Below are positions 11,755 through 23,654 of a stretch of DNA of 64,000 bases, one piece after another. The position numbers and the translations under genes were made by a program. This DNA is from Dama dama (taxonomy: Eukaryota > Chordata > Mammalia > Artiodactyla > Cervidae): the NCBI RefSeq assembly GCF_033118175.1, contig NC_083701.1, positions 14,899,501 to 14,963,500 on the forward strand. Reading direction: 5' to 3'. Within the stretch, counting starts at the first letter, position 1. Each line of letters starts with the position of its first letter. The notes under the pieces were generated by a model that saw nothing but the letters and a program-made list of their open reading frames with translations, had not been told where the DNA came from and ran no database searches.

Positions 11755-12253
11755 TACTTTGCTAGAGTGTGAGATGAGTGCAATTGTGCAGTAGTTTGAG
11801 CATTCTTTGGCATTGCCCTTCTTTGGGGTTGGAATGAAAACTGACCTTTTCCAGTCCTGTGGCCACTGCTGAGTTTTCTAAATTCACTGGAATATTGAGT
11901 GCCACACTTTCACAGCATCATCTTTCAGGATTTGAAATAGCTCAACTGGAATTCCATCACCTCCACTAGCTTTGTTCACAGTGATGCTTCCTAAGGCCCA
12001 CTTGACTTTGCATTCCAGGATGTCTGGCTCTGTAGGAGTGATCACACCTTCGTGATTATCTGAGACATGAAGATCTTTTTTGCATAGTTCTTCTGTGTAT
12101 TCTTGCCACCTCTTCTTAATATCTTCTGCTTCTGTTAGGACCATGCCATTTCTGTGCTTTTTTGTGCCCATCTTTGCATGAAATATTCCCTTGGTATCTC
12201 TAATTTTCTCAAAGAGATCTCTAGTCTTTCCCATTCTATTGTTTTCCTGTTTC

Positions 12254-12709
12254 TTAGCATTGATTGCTGAGGAAGTTCTTCTTATCTCTCCTGGCTATTC
12301 TTTGGAACTCTGCATTCAAATGAGTATATCTTTCCTTTTCTCCTTTGCCTTTCACTTCTCTTCTTTTCACAGCTATTTGTAAGACTTCCTTAGACAACCA
12401 TTTGGACTTTTCGCATTTCTTTTTCATGGGGATGGTCGTGATTCCTGCCTCCTGTACAATGTCACGAACCTCCATCCATTGTTTTTCAGGCACTCTGTCT
12501 ATCAGATTTAATCCTTTGAATCTATTTATCACTTCCACTGTATAATCATAAGGGGTTTGATTTAGGTCATACCTGAATGGTCTAGTGGTATTTCCCACTT
12601 TCTTCAATTTCAGTCTGAATTTGGCAATAAGGAGTTCATGATCTGAGCCACAGTCAGTTCCCGGTCTTGTTTTTGCTGACTGTATAGAGCTTCTCCATCT
12701 TTGGTCCAA
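12254..12709 (-). pseudogene. BovB endonuclease C-terminus and linker
   Basis: A 151-codon open stretch begins with the last part of the AP-like endonuclease. The 'GSDHELLIAKF' motif holds the conserved Asp-His pair of this nuclease family. A Lys/Arg-rich linker towards the RT follows ('EKSKWLSKEVLQIAVKRR'). It is the longest intact frame in this copy but is cut off from the nuclease N-terminus by disruptions upstream. Confidence 0.85.
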
Positions 12710-12847
12710 AGAACATAATCAGTTTGATTTTGGTATTGACTATCTGGTGATGTCCTTGTGTAGAGTCTTCTCTTGTGTTGTGGGAAGAGGGTGTTTGCTA
12801 TGACCCATGCGTTTTCATGGCAAAACTCTATTAGCCTTTATCCTGCT

Positions 12848-13307
12848 TCATTCTGTACTCCAAGGCCAAATTTGTCTGTTACTCTGGGTATTTCTTGACT
12901 TCCTACTTTTGCATTCCAGTCCCCTATAATGAAAAGGACATCCTTTTGGGGGTGTTAGTTCTAGAAGGTCTTGTAGGTCTTCATAGAACCATTCAGCTTC
13001 AACTTCTTCAGCATTACAGATCAGGGCATAGCCTTGGATTACCGTAGTATTGAATGGTTTGCCTTGGAAATGAACAGAGATCATTCTCAATTTTAAGATT
13101 GCATCCAAGTACTGCATTTCAGACTCTTTTGGTGACCGTGATGGCTACTCCATTTCTTCTAAGGGACTCTTGCCCATAGTAGTAGATGTAATGGTCATCT
13201 GAGTTCAATTCACTCATTCCAGTCCATTTTAGTTCGCTGATTCCTAAAATGTCAGTGTTCACTCTTGCTCTCTCCTGTTTGACCACTTCCAATTTGCCTT
13301 GATTCAT
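12848..13307 (-). pseudogene. BovB endonuclease N-terminal fragments
   Basis: Two minus-strand frames meet at about 13,118. The first reads 'VNTDILGISELKWTGMSE' and contains the catalytic-Glu motif of AP-like endonucleases. The second continues through 'ISVHFQGKPFNTTVIQGY'. A stop or frameshift divides them. In the family this enzyme nicks target DNA before reverse transcription. Confidence 0.82.
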
Positions 13308-13560
13308 GGACCTAACATTCCAAGTTCCTATGCAATATTGCTCTTTACAGCATCAGACTTTACTTCCATCACTAGTCACATCCACAACTGGGCATTGTTT
13401 TTGCTTTGGTGCCATCTCCTTCATTCTTTCTGGAGATATTTCTCCACTGATCTACAGTAGCATATTGGGCACCTACTGACCTGGGGACTTCATCTTTCAG
13501 TGTCCTATCATTTTGCCTTTGCGTACTGTTCATGGCGTTCTCAAGGTTCATGGGGTTGCT

Positions 13561-13640
13561 TAAGTTATAAACTAGTAAATATCAGAGCTGAGACTCAAAC
13601 ACAACAGACCAGCTCTTGTGTTTATGATCTTAACTATTGT
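13561..13640 (-). mobile_element. MIR SINE, second half
   Basis: 'aactagtaaatatcagagct' and 'gagactcaaac' match the MIR core in reverse and continue the piece at 10,455-10,503. Confidence 0.65.
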
Positions 13641-14869
13641 TTTACTGCCTGTCAAACTGTCATTCTGATAAGCTATTTTTTCACTGCTTACTTTTCATTG
13701 CTTTTTATTAAACATATTGTTTTAATATTATTGCATTATGCTAAATTACCTTTTTTAAAGAGAATTAATGCACATTAGAAGTTCTGTTATTTTGTCATTA
13801 AATATTGACAAGTAGCAAGCTGCATTTATGTTTTTTATTACTAAAATTTATTTTTTCACCTATATTCGGATCAACCCAGCAACAAAGCAATGACAGATAC
13901 TTCACACATTCTTCAATGATTGGCAAGGTATATTAAGGTAAAATACAAGTTTTTCTAAGACAAATATTTTTTCTTAAATTTGTTTTTCTTTTGAAATCCT
14001 AAATTTATACTATGCCATATGCACTAGAACATATAAAACTATTTTAAAACTTAAAGAAATTTAAAGAATTAAAATTAAAACAAATTAAAATTTTCTTTAT
14101 ATTCAGGCAATTTGGTTTATATAATTAAAAGTTTCATGTGTACAATATTATATTTCTACTTCTGTTTTATAAAGCATGTTTTGAGGTTAAGATTTCTAAA
14201 TCCCCTCTCTCCCAAAAATCTTAATCCAAACAAGTGAAGCACTGGGTATTCCAGTTAAATGATTTTCTAGTCAGCCACTGTGATTGATATTTCTGCTATT
14301 ACTCTTTGTGCTTTTTGGAGTTTTTTTCTACTTCCCTGTTCTTTTATGTCATTTTCTATAAGAACAAAGTTTCTTTTGCTTTCATTTTCACAGTGTTTTG
14401 GAAAGTTTATATGTCATGTTTTTGTAATTCTACATATGGAAATTACTAAGTTTTTTTTCTTTAGAAAAAAACCTCTTAAACTCTATTTCTTTAGTTATCG
14501 GTGGCAAATGAAATGTTATAATTTATTTCTAAAAAATAAGATATAGAGCTCAGTACATTTCATTCACTTTCACCATTATCCCATCCCCTACAATACATGC
14601 TTCACAATGTTTGTAAAAGTAATCTGGAATTGAAATTAGTATTATTATTCTAGTCAAGTTATATTAAATATCTTGTGCTTGCAAATGCTATGGTAGTGTT
14701 AATATTAGTCACTAAGTCATGTCCCACTCTTATGTGACCCCATGGACTGTAGTAAAATCCATCATAAAACCACCAATATGCCCTTCCCCTAGTTTATGAA
14801 ATAAACCTTTATGAAGACAAATAAAGCTCTATGACCACCCAAGTCGACTGCTATCCTGAATTTAGTGTT
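13641..14869. other. Unassigned AT-rich DNA with one SINE scrap
   Basis: No gene is visible. The open stretch at 14,280-14,546 is low-complexity (Phe/Leu/Ser-rich) and has no domain. Confidence 0.5.
14709..14752 (-). mobile_element. Bov-tA SINE fragment
   Basis: 'tcactaagtcatgtcccact' followed by 'gaccccatggactgtag' is the reverse complement of a Bov-tA 3' end. Only about 45 bases remain. Confidence 0.75.
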
Positions 14870-16175
14870 GATCTTTGCCTACATTTAAGAATTGTTGCTA
14901 CATATACACTTTACTACACATATAGGTGTATATGTGTGTGCATGCATATATGTTTATACATATCCACAAACTATATATAGTGGTATTTTGCATGTTTTTA
15001 AGTCATATGAAAGTGAAATATTCCATAGAATATTTTGAAACTTACTTGTTTCACTCAATGTTATGTTTCTGAGATTGCCTATAATGATATATGCATCTTC
15101 ACTTGAATAATTTAAAAGTGGTATTACATAGACTGCAATCTGATTTCCTATAAATGGACAATTAGGTTCTTTCCAACTTTTTGCTATTACATATAACATG
15201 CTTTTACGGCACTTATGTAAAGATTCTTGTACACATTTGTAAAAGGGTGTCTATCCAGAGTCAGAATCTTGAAATGGAATTACTGAGCTCTAGATACACC
15301 TTTTCATAGACTTTGATTTCACCAGATAGTGCCTAATTCTTCCCCAAAGGACAGCCTCAATTTACATTCCCACCAGCAACTGGAATTTCCAACTTCATTC
15401 CCATCCCTGCTAACACTTGATTTGGTCAGAAAGTTTCATTTTTGCCAACATGTTGCATGAACATGTATCTCATTGTAGATTTTATTTTTCCTTCCTTGTT
15501 TACCAGCAAGGTTGGCCTTTTTTCCAGTTTCTTTCTTAGCCTTTAGGGTTGTGTTTTACCTGTTTATTACCTTTTCACTTATGTAAATTTTTCTTTCTGA
15601 TTGCTTTTTCCTTATGGTTAGTAGGAGTTAGTCTACTTTTTATTCCAGATACAAAATCTTTATCAGTTATGTGTGTTACTAAAATCTTCTCCAAATCTAC
15701 TTTCTGCTTGTCATTTTTATGTCTTTGTTGGCAAAGTGTATAAAATTTGAAAATAATTAATGCATCTTTTTCCTTTAATGATTTGGGTTCTGTGGAGTCT
15801 CGTTTAAGATATTTCCTTTGTAACATCATAATATTTTTTGGAAGTTTTTAAAGGTTTACTTTGTATATTAAGCCTTTAATCCACCTAGAATTTTTTTTGT
15901 GAGTGTATCAGGTGAGGTAGAATATCATCTTATATTATATATTTATTGAATAGTGTACTATTTTTCCATTTGTTTTAATGCCTCCTCTTTCATATATCTC
16001 TTTTCTGTACAATTATGTATCTTTTCTGGGTGATTTTTTATATTCCATTGCTCTGAGTCTCTGTATCAATTTCTGGGACAATATTATTCTTGCTTAATTA
16101 ATATCTATCATAATAATCTTATATAACTTTGTAATTCAAAAATTTAGAATGATTCCTTTGTGTCAATTTTGATCA
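14870..16175 (-). mobile_element. Ancient L1, ORF2 end and 3'UTR, reverse
   Basis: Reverse-strand L1 phrases run continuously: the 'cattcccaccagcaac' block at 15,367, 'aaaatcttctccaaatctac' near 15,680, the 'ggagtctcgtttaagatatt' type stretch near 15,795, and 'ccacctagaattttttttgt' near 15,880. Divergence points to an old L1M-type copy. No frame survives. Confidence 0.7.
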
Positions 16176-17049
16176 AACCTTTCTCAGTCCAAATACTGGG
16201 GGAAAGCATTCAGCTCAGGAAGATATTCTTAAATTAAGATTTTGATTGTTAATGTTTCAGAGTCTTAACCATGCTGAATTGTTCATCTTAGTCCTCAATG
16301 TCAAGTGCCCCTTGTTTTATTCAGTTGTCTTTTTCTTCAATAGTTCTTGAAAGCTTATCAATCGTATCTTCCACATATTTGATCTGATATTCTATATTTT
16401 AAGTTTGGCTTTCATTTTCTCCACAATAGATTTTAACTTCATTCCATCCTCATTTCCTGTGGTCCTTTACATCCTCTAACCTCCCCTTTGCAATTTATTC
16501 TCTTAGAGTTCCCAGTAAGCCCATTTCCACCTAATGGCATTCTGCACCTGCCTCAGAGCTTTCTCTCTGCATTCTATATTGAGGATTCCAACAGAGTCCA
16601 AAAATTTTATTCTATTTCTGCAGTGGATAATTCTCTGATATTTTTCTCTTAAAGTTCAGAATATTCTCCTCACCCATATTCACTATTATTTTTTCATAAA
16701 CTCCATGTATAGGCTGCCCTCTGTACTCAAATGAGATGAGGTTTTGAGAGCCATCAAGTATCACCCTTGCCTACGAGAAGGATGTGTGTTTTGCCAGCGC
16801 GCTGACACTGTATTCACACTGTGTGCGGGATGTTAGCGCCCTGGAACTTGGCTAACCTCAGCGCAGTTTCCCAGGTATAGCAGGTATTCATCTAATGGAA
16901 CCCATCTACACTTAGGAGGAGGGCACGGTGGCTTCCTCCTGGTTCTATTACCTGTTTCTTCTTTTTGCTTTTGTACTTTAAATGAATGGAGTTTATTAAA
17001 GTCTGTCATTTTCAGCATACTCTAACTCACTAGACGTCTAGCTCCAGGA
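16176..17049. other. Unassigned DNA
   Basis: The composition is mixed and I cannot recognise a repeat or gene. The first 300 bases might be a further decayed part of the L1 on the left. Confidence 0.4.
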
Positions 17050-17470
17050 TGGCTAGGGGCCACCTCTAATAGACTTTGACATCTACACACTGACCTTAAA
17101 CTAGTGATCTGTGTTGTCTATCTTCAACCCCTATTCCATGCTCTTCATGCACTTCAATCAGACTGCCATCCCCATCACTGTTCTAAAACAATTCATGACA
17201 ACTTACCCATGACCTTCCTCCACAATGGTCAATCCACTGATCAATTCTTAGCCTCATCTCACCTGACACACGGAGCATCTGACACAACTGGTCTGGGTCT
17301 CCCTTTTGAAATGCCTCTTAATTGCCTTTGAGAAAACTCCACCTGCTCAGTTCTCTTAAATTGTCCATCCCTCTCAATCCCCTTTGCATTTGCTGTCATA
17401 TCCCTGACTTCTTAGTACTGGAGTAGTCTGGGCTCAGGGCATAGACTTTCACTCTTCTCTCATCTCTAGT
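17050..17470 (+). mobile_element. Possible L2 LINE relic (internal)
   Basis: The C/T-rich wording with 'gaccttcctccacaatggtc', 'agcatctgacacaactggtc' and 'cttttgaaatgcctctt' is similar in order to the internal reverse transcriptase part of L2. It is too diverged to be firm. Confidence 0.35.
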
Positions 17471-17490
17471 ATCACCAGTCTCAAGGTTAA

Positions 17491-17701
17491 GGGCTTTCCT
17501 GGTGGCTCAGTGGGTAAAGAAATCCACCTTCAATGCAAGAGACCTGAGTTTGATCCCTGGATTGGAAAGATCCCTGGAGGAGGGCATGGCAACCCATGCT
17601 AATATTCTTGCTTGGAGAATCCCCATGAACAGAGGAGCCTGACGGGCTACAGTCCATGGGGTCACAAGTTGAACACGACTGGATGACTAAGCACAGCACA
17701 G
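17491..17701 (+). mobile_element. Bov-tA SINE
   Basis: It has the head 'gggctttcctggtggctcag', the B-box-like 'gtttgatccctggattgg', the body 'ggcaacccatgctaatattc', and the end 'gactggatgactaagcacag'. Confidence 0.92.
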
Positions 17702-17837
17702 GATTTAAATATAATTTATACACATATACATATTTATATCTACCCTGAGTGCTCCCCTGAATGGCAGATTCATTAATCCAACTGCCTGTACAATATCTTT
17801 ATTTTGATAGCCAATATGCATAACAAACTATCTGCAT

Positions 17838-17879
17838 CCATAACAGGAATGACTATTTCCATAACAGGAATGACTATTT
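17838..17879. repeat. Perfect 21 bp tandem duplication
   Basis: The unit ccataacaggaatgactatt(t) occurs twice in tandem without mismatch. Confidence 0.95.
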
Positions 17880-17929
17880 TCTCCCTCATCTCTGACCCTA
17901 AAACTTCTCTGCTTCTTAGTTAATGACGT

Positions 17930-18303
17930 AAGAAGTCTGCTCAGGTTGCCATAACAAATACCATAGATTGGATGACTTAACAGAAATCTATTCCTCACAG
18001 TTCTAGAGGGTGGGAAGTCCAAGACCAAAGTGCCAGCTGATTCCATTTCTGGTGAGGATATTCTTCCTGGCTTGCGAACAGCCACATCCTTGCTGCATCC
18101 ACACATGACAGAAAAATAAGGAGCTCCAGAGTCTTTGCCTTTTTTGAAAGGATACCAGTTTTATGGGATCAGGGCTCCACCCTTATAATCTCATTTGTTT
18201 AACCTTAACCTCCTGTTTAAAGACACTAGTTCCAATGCAGTCACTTAGGGGTTAAGTTAAGGCTTTCAAATATTAATTTCAAGAAGACACAATTCAGTCT
18301 GTG
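17930..18303 (-). mobile_element. MLT1/MST-type MaLR LTR, reverse
   Basis: The reverse complement of a MaLR LTR is clear: 'ctcaggttgccataacaaat', 'acagttctagagggtgggaa', 'ggcttgcgaacagcc', 'gggctccacccttataatct' and a 3' edge at 'cagtctgtgaca'. This is an old, solo-LTR-like remnant with no internal coding part beside it. Confidence 0.85.
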
Positions 18304-18309
18304 ACAATG

Positions 18310-19100
18310 ACATTTTCATTCTTTCTGGTTGCTCAAGCAAAATACCTTAAATGTCCTCGACTTCTTTTTTTCTTTCTTTCACAGTCTACATGCAATTTAT
18401 CAGCAAAGCCTGCCTGCCTAACCCTTAGTATATTCCCAGAGCTTGCAACCTTCTCACTACCATCCCTACTACTCTAGCTACCATAATTCTTTCCCTGAGA
18501 ACAACTCCCTGGCTGGCCTGCTCTTGCCAGCTCTCTACTGTTTCATCATAACTCAGCAGCTGGGAGTACCTGTTTTCAAGTATACGTGGAATTGTAACAT
18601 CCTACTCAACATTACCCAGGGACTTCTCATCTCATTCAAAGTCAAGTCCTTATAGTGAGCTCTATCACATGCTACAATTCAGCTGCCTGTACTTCTTAGA
18701 TCTCAGTCCTACCAACCTTGCCCTTGATCATTGCTCTAGCCACACTGGCCTCCTCATTGCTCTTCCTGAACATGCCAACCAACCTCCCACCTCAAGGATC
18801 ATTGATAGTCTGAACCATCTTCCAGAAACATCTTTATTACTAGAATTCCCTGGGGATCACACCCTAAGGGATCTGCTTATATCACTACATAAAAAGACTA
18901 ATACATGGCATTTCCTTTTCTCCTTACCATCTTTGTTCCTCCAGTATTGATACTATCTTGTTTATTTGTTGTCTTATCCCACAATTAGAATGCAACCTCC
19001 ATAAAGTCATGATTGATTTTTGTCTTATTAACGACTTTATCTGCATGACCTAAAATACATGGCACACAGTTGATGCTTCATAAACAATGAGGACTAATAA
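18310..19100 (+). mobile_element. L2 LINE relic, 3' region
   Basis: The L2 order of blocks is preserved: 'tctagccacactggcctcct' near 18,735, 'tcttcctgaacatgcc' near 18,760, then 'caattagaatgcaacctcca' near 18,985 and the terminal 'atggcacacagttgatgctt'. No frame remains. Confidence 0.7.
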
Positions 19101-20099
19101 ATATATCAGAGAGGTAACTGGTCACAATTCTAGTTGGCACAAATCTTGAAACAAAGAGTTGCCCACAACATTTTTGACCAGGTCGTCTTTTATAAGAGGT
19201 ACACAGTGGAAGTTGCATGAGGCAGAGTAAGCTAGAATGGTATAGTTTCTTCTGTCCAGCTCATCTAATGTTTTTCCCCCCTCTTTTTTCATGATCTTTA
19301 TAGTGGAAAGTTGGGACCTGATTTATGAGGTGCTGCTAGCCATTTGCAATTTTAATGTAGAAATTGAAAAGAAAAAAATTTAACTGAGCTGTCATACTGT
19401 TCTGTTCCGGGTCTTAGATGTGAGAGGGATAATAAAGATGGGCAGGAGTCGAGGTCATACTTTCAGTCCTTTTTGCTGAAGAAAGAGTTGGAGAGCAATT
19501 TAACCAATAATAAGGCAAGATAATTCAAAATGATGAAGCCAGATGTCAGGTTTAGCTTGGGAATACCACTGCTTCACTGTTCCTGAATGGCAAGGTTTTC
19601 TGAATCCAATACAGAAAATAGATTATTTTGGTGCTACTTACTGAAAAATGTGAGAGAAATGACTTGCTTATCTTTGGGGATGGCATTAATTGAAGGTACA
19701 GGTTGGCTTTATCTTTTTAGAAAGGGACAACCATGACCATGGCCAACTAACCAGGAAGAGCTTTTGTGTTGTTCTCCTTTAAGGTAAATAGAACCAGGTT
19801 ATTGCTGTCCACTTTCTGCCTGCAGTCTAGTGTCAGTAGCTCACAAATCACTGAAGATAGGTGCCTATGAACCTTCTGTGGAAGCTGGATTTGTGGAAAA
19901 GTGCTCAGTAGATTTAGGAGACTGATAATGATTCTTTCCTTCTTCCCCTAAAAAATGCATACAACAGAAGAGTACAGTGATCAAAGCAAATGTCTTTCAC
20001 AGCCCCAGAACAGACACTAAGAGATGTGAAGAAGGAAAGAGTAAAATGTAACTAATTTGTTTTGATTAAACAACAACAACGAATGTAGCCTACACTGTC
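19101..20099. other. Unassigned DNA
   Basis: No repeat or coding signal is recognised. There is no notable open frame. Confidence 0.5.
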
Positions 20100-20167
20100 T
20101 TTTATTTTTTAACAAACAACATTTTAGTGAAGTATAGTTTTTGGTATTTTTTTTCTCATTGTGTGCT

Positions 20168-20234
20168 AGAAGAGACTGGTGGGCTACAGTCCATTCATTA
20201 CAAAGACTCAGACATCATTGAGTGACTGAGCATA
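20168..20234 (+). mobile_element. Bov-tA SINE 3' fragment
   Basis: 'agagactggtgggctacagt' then 'gactcagacatcattgagtg' marks a diverged SINE end inserted in the L1 3'UTR. Confidence 0.75.
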
Positions 20235-20653
20235 TAGTTGATTTATAATCAGCAAATTAATTCAGTTATATGAATTTTTTTTCAGATTTTTTTCCATTTC
20301 GGTGTTGAAAATAGTTCCCTGTGCTATACAATAGACCCTTATGTGTATTGTAATATATAGTAGTGTGTATCTTTTAATCCCAAACTCCTAATTTATCCCT
20401 TATCCCACCTCTCTCCTTTGGTAACCATACATTTGTTTTCTATGTCTGTGAGTCTATTTCTGTTTTGTAATTATTTACAAAATTATTTATTTTCATTTTG
20501 TGTCAATATTTAGATTTCACATGTAAGTAGTACCATATGATATCTGTCTTTCTGTATCTGACTTACTTCACTTAGTATGATGATCTCTAGGTCTGTCTAT
20601 GCTGCTGCAAATGGCATTATTTCATTATTTTTCATGACTGAGTAACATCCCAT

Positions 20654-20675
20654 TATATATATATATATATATATA
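20654..20675. repeat. (TA)11 microsatellite
   Basis: This pure TA run lies within the L1 relic. Confidence 0.95.
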
Positions 20676-21339
20676 CACACCACCACATTTTCTTTATCCA
20701 TTTATCTGTCTATGGACACTTAGGCTGCTTCCATGTCTTGGCTATTATAAATAATGCTGCTATTTGTTTATTTACATTGGGATGTATGCATCTTTTTGAA
20801 TTAGAGTTTTCATCTTTTCCAGATATTTGCCCAGAAGTGGGATTGCTGGATCTTATGTCAACTCTGTTTCTAACTTTTCAAATAACATCCAATACTGTCC
20901 TCCATAGTTAGTCTTCCCTGTCTTTAAAGGCATGTGACTTACCTGATCAGTTAATCTTGCCTCTAGCTATCCTGAACGTATCTTCAAGTACAGTAGAAAA
21001 GGACGGCAAATTTTGATTATTGAGAATATTCCTGCAGGGAAGGATGGTTTGTAACTCTCTCCTGCCAAAAATGTGGATGCTCAAATATTTCTTGAATGAA
21101 AAATGAATAAATACATTTTACATTTATTTCACGTATAATATTTGCATCCCTACTTTTCCCCACCTGCAAGCCATAGTCCACCTCCATTCCCAGAATCAGT
21201 CACTATTTGGTCCACCATACTTTTTACTTGTTTATTTGTCCTCTATCATATTCCTAAAATATAAAACCCATTAGAAATCAATTAGTGTAGCCCACCATAT
21301 TGTGCTATACAGAAAAGTTATGTATTATCCCCTTTGATC

Positions 21340-21672
21340 AGAAATGTATTTGACAAAATTTAACACCCACTCATATTAAAACATTACATAAAATATAATT
21401 GATGGATATACCCTTAACATAGTATTATTTACCTTAGGCCCCGAATCAACACTCTACCCAATGGAAAACAATACATGTTTTGCTTTTTTTTTCCACTGTC
21501 ATTTTTCCCACTGAAATTAGAAAAAAGACAAGGATGCCCAAGATCTCCTGTATTATTTAATATGACGTTGAAGGCATTATTAGCCAATACAATGAAACCA
21601 AAGGAAGTAATTAGGAACATAAGATCTGGAAAGCAGTATGTAAATCAGTGGTTATTTGCTAATGATATGTAA
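21340..21672 (+). pseudogene. Ancient L1 ORF2 reverse transcriptase fragment
   Basis: A short open frame (21,475-21,672) reads 'KRQGCPRSPVLFNM', matching the conserved RT block of L1 ORF2 ('RQGCPLSPLLFN' type). It ends 'NQWLFANDM', where the family has F/YADD, so the first catalytic Asp is replaced. The flanking bases are L1-like but stop-filled. It is a dead fossil. Confidence 0.75.
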
Positions 21673-21912
21673 TAAACTGGGGCAATCCTCCCTTCTCCTT
21701 TGTACGCTGTTGCTCCTATCCAGTGCTGTCAGGATGCCCACATGAGGCTTGCTTCTTTAGAGAAGACCATCAAAAAGATGCCACTTTGCTGCTAAGCCCT
21801 AACTGCCTGCCTACCTGAAGTTAAATTTGCTTCCCCTAGATTGAAGGCTATGTGCATTTCCTTGATTGCACAGTTTGACATTTAACTTTTGTGAGTATAT
21901 ATCTGCCAGTCA

Positions 21913-21916
<4 letters not shown>
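21673..21916. other. Unassigned DNA
   Basis: Nothing recognised. Confidence 0.5.

Positions 21917-21960
<44 letters not shown>
21917..21960. repeat. (AT)22 microsatellite
   Basis: An uninterrupted AT run. Perfect AT repeats of this length can extrude as cruciforms and are usually polymorphic. Confidence 0.97.
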
Positions 21961-21962
<2 letters not shown>

Positions 21963-22049
21963 CTCAAATGGTGAAAGGTAAGATTTCCAGATCTTCCTTC
22001 AGAAAACTTAATGTCAGATGCAGCACAATTGGTGTTCAAAGGGCTCTAT

Positions 22050-22585
22050 GCTGCTGCTGTTAACAAATCACCACAAACTTAATGGCTTAAAACAACCCAA
22101 ATACACTGTCTTACTGTTCTGGAGGGAGGAAGCATGAAACGAGAAGCATGGGCTGACATCAACGTGTTGGACAGTCTGTGTGCCTTCTGGTGGCTCTGGG
22201 AGGAGAACCTCTGTCCTCGCCTTCTCCAGCTTCTCCAGGCTGCTTACATTCCTTGATTCATGGCTCTTTTCTCCATTTTCAAAGCCAGCCAAGCTGGGGC
22301 AGAGTCATTCTCATGTTGCCCCCTCTTTGGTTCTCTCTCTCTTCTGCCTCTCTCTTTTACCTGTAAGAACTCGTACATGGTCACACCTGGATAATCCAAG
22401 ATAATCTGCCCATCTGAAGATCAGTTGATCAGCAATCTTAATTCTGTCTGCAACTTTAATTCCATGTTCATGTAACCTATGAAGCGACTTAGCATGCACC
22501 AAGCACCAACATATTCACAGATCCTGAAATTATGACATGGACATCTTTGGAGGACTCTTCTGCCTACAGCATGCTATTAGATGAC
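22050..22585 (-). mobile_element. MLT1-type MaLR LTR, reverse
   Basis: The reverse LTR wording is plain: 'caaatcaccacaaacttaat', 'cttctccagcttctccaggc', 'cacctggataatccaagata' and 'ttatgacatggacatctttg'. About 30 bases near 22,478-22,505 ('gaagcgacttagcatgca') look like a Bov-tA 3' scrap inserted in it. Confidence 0.82.
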
Positions 22586-23654
22586 AGAGCCCAATTTTAC
22601 AAATTGGGAGAACTTTCTCCCAGCATGGATTAGAATAAAATATTCCTATCTCTCAGACCAAAATAATCTTCACATAGCATACCCAATACACTTTATATAC
22701 TTCAGTCCTCTCCCGGTAAAAACAAATATGGCTCCATTTACCCCATTTATAAAGTTTAATAGATAAATTAAACTTTTTAATCTAAAATGGTGTATCTAAT
22801 AGGTAGATACACCATTTAGAAAGCTTAATACACAATATAGACATGCATGTTACCTTTTAAATTCAAAATTCATTGCCTAATACTGTTTTTAGTGTAGCAG
22901 TGTCATGAAGATGACAGCAAAAGCAAATTATGTGATTGAGATTTTAACGAATATTTCTGCCAGTGTAACTTGAAAATCTGAGCACTGATGTGAGAAGCAT
23001 GTTGTTCTCTTATTAAACATACATTGAACTTGCACACATCTAAAGGGACTTCCTGTCACAGCACTAAAATTTGATGTTTGATCTTCAGGTTCAAATTTCA
23101 GCTGACACACTGCAGTTACCCCATGTTTTAAAATTAATAAGCATCTGAGATTCTTTTTCTGGGAAAGGCCGGCATTCAGTATTATCATTAAGTGACACCT
23201 CTCTCTTTTTTGTGAGGCAGCAGAGCTTGGAAGCACAGAAATCAGGGAAACCAGAGGTCAACACCTTTATCAGCATGACATTCAGGGACTGCCTGACATA
23301 GAGAGTCTTCCATAATTTGTTCTCTTCTGTTTTGACTCCAGGAAAAAAGGTGCTGTCAACCTCATTTAGAGGGTTATTCCACATTTCTACTTATTAGGTG
23401 CTCTTTTCGCTCAATTTTCCTATTTTATTACAACCCGGTACCCTTGGTTATTATCTTTCACTGCCATTCCTACATTGTCAACTGAACTTGCCCAGATAAT
23501 TTTGATCCATGGAAAGAACGAATTAGCTCCTGTATTCTCTAAAGAGGTGCTCAGCCTCTTTGGAGAAAGATGATGCAGGCAGAGAAGGAAATCAAAAGAC
23601 TGACTCCGTGACTGAGCCAGGAGCCTTGAGGTTAAGAAGAAACTGGGATTGTCG
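22586..23654. other. Unassigned DNA with a short perfect hairpin
   Basis: No gene or repeat is recognised. A perfect 14 bp inverted repeat with a 5 base loop lies at 22,785-22,817, next to an 8 bp inverted repeat around 22,753-22,774. Confidence 0.5.

Larger units (their letters stand above)
10504..13560 (-). mobile_element. BovB LINE, nearly full length, right arm of inverted repeat
   Basis: Read on the minus strand it runs from a 5' leader (13,310-13,560) through endonuclease (13,307 to about 12,600) and reverse transcriptase (about 11,870-11,170) to the (CTGAA)n tail at 10,504. At about 3.06 kb it is close to the usual length of BovB, about 3.2 kb. Several frameshifts and stops disrupt the frame. 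A short TSD, taagtt, is seen at 10,501-10,506 and 13,561-13,566, and the insertion splits a MIR. Confidence 0.95.
20100..20905 (-). mobile_element. Ruminant L1, ORF2 end and 3'UTR, reverse
   Basis: The 3'UTR wording 'ctgtgctatacaatagaccc' and 'ggtaaccatacatttgtttt' leads into the reverse of the ORF2 C-terminal region ('ttctttatccatttatctgt', 'cagaagtgggattgctggat'). A SINE scrap sits inside at 20,168 and a (TA)11 run at 20,654. Confidence 0.85.
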
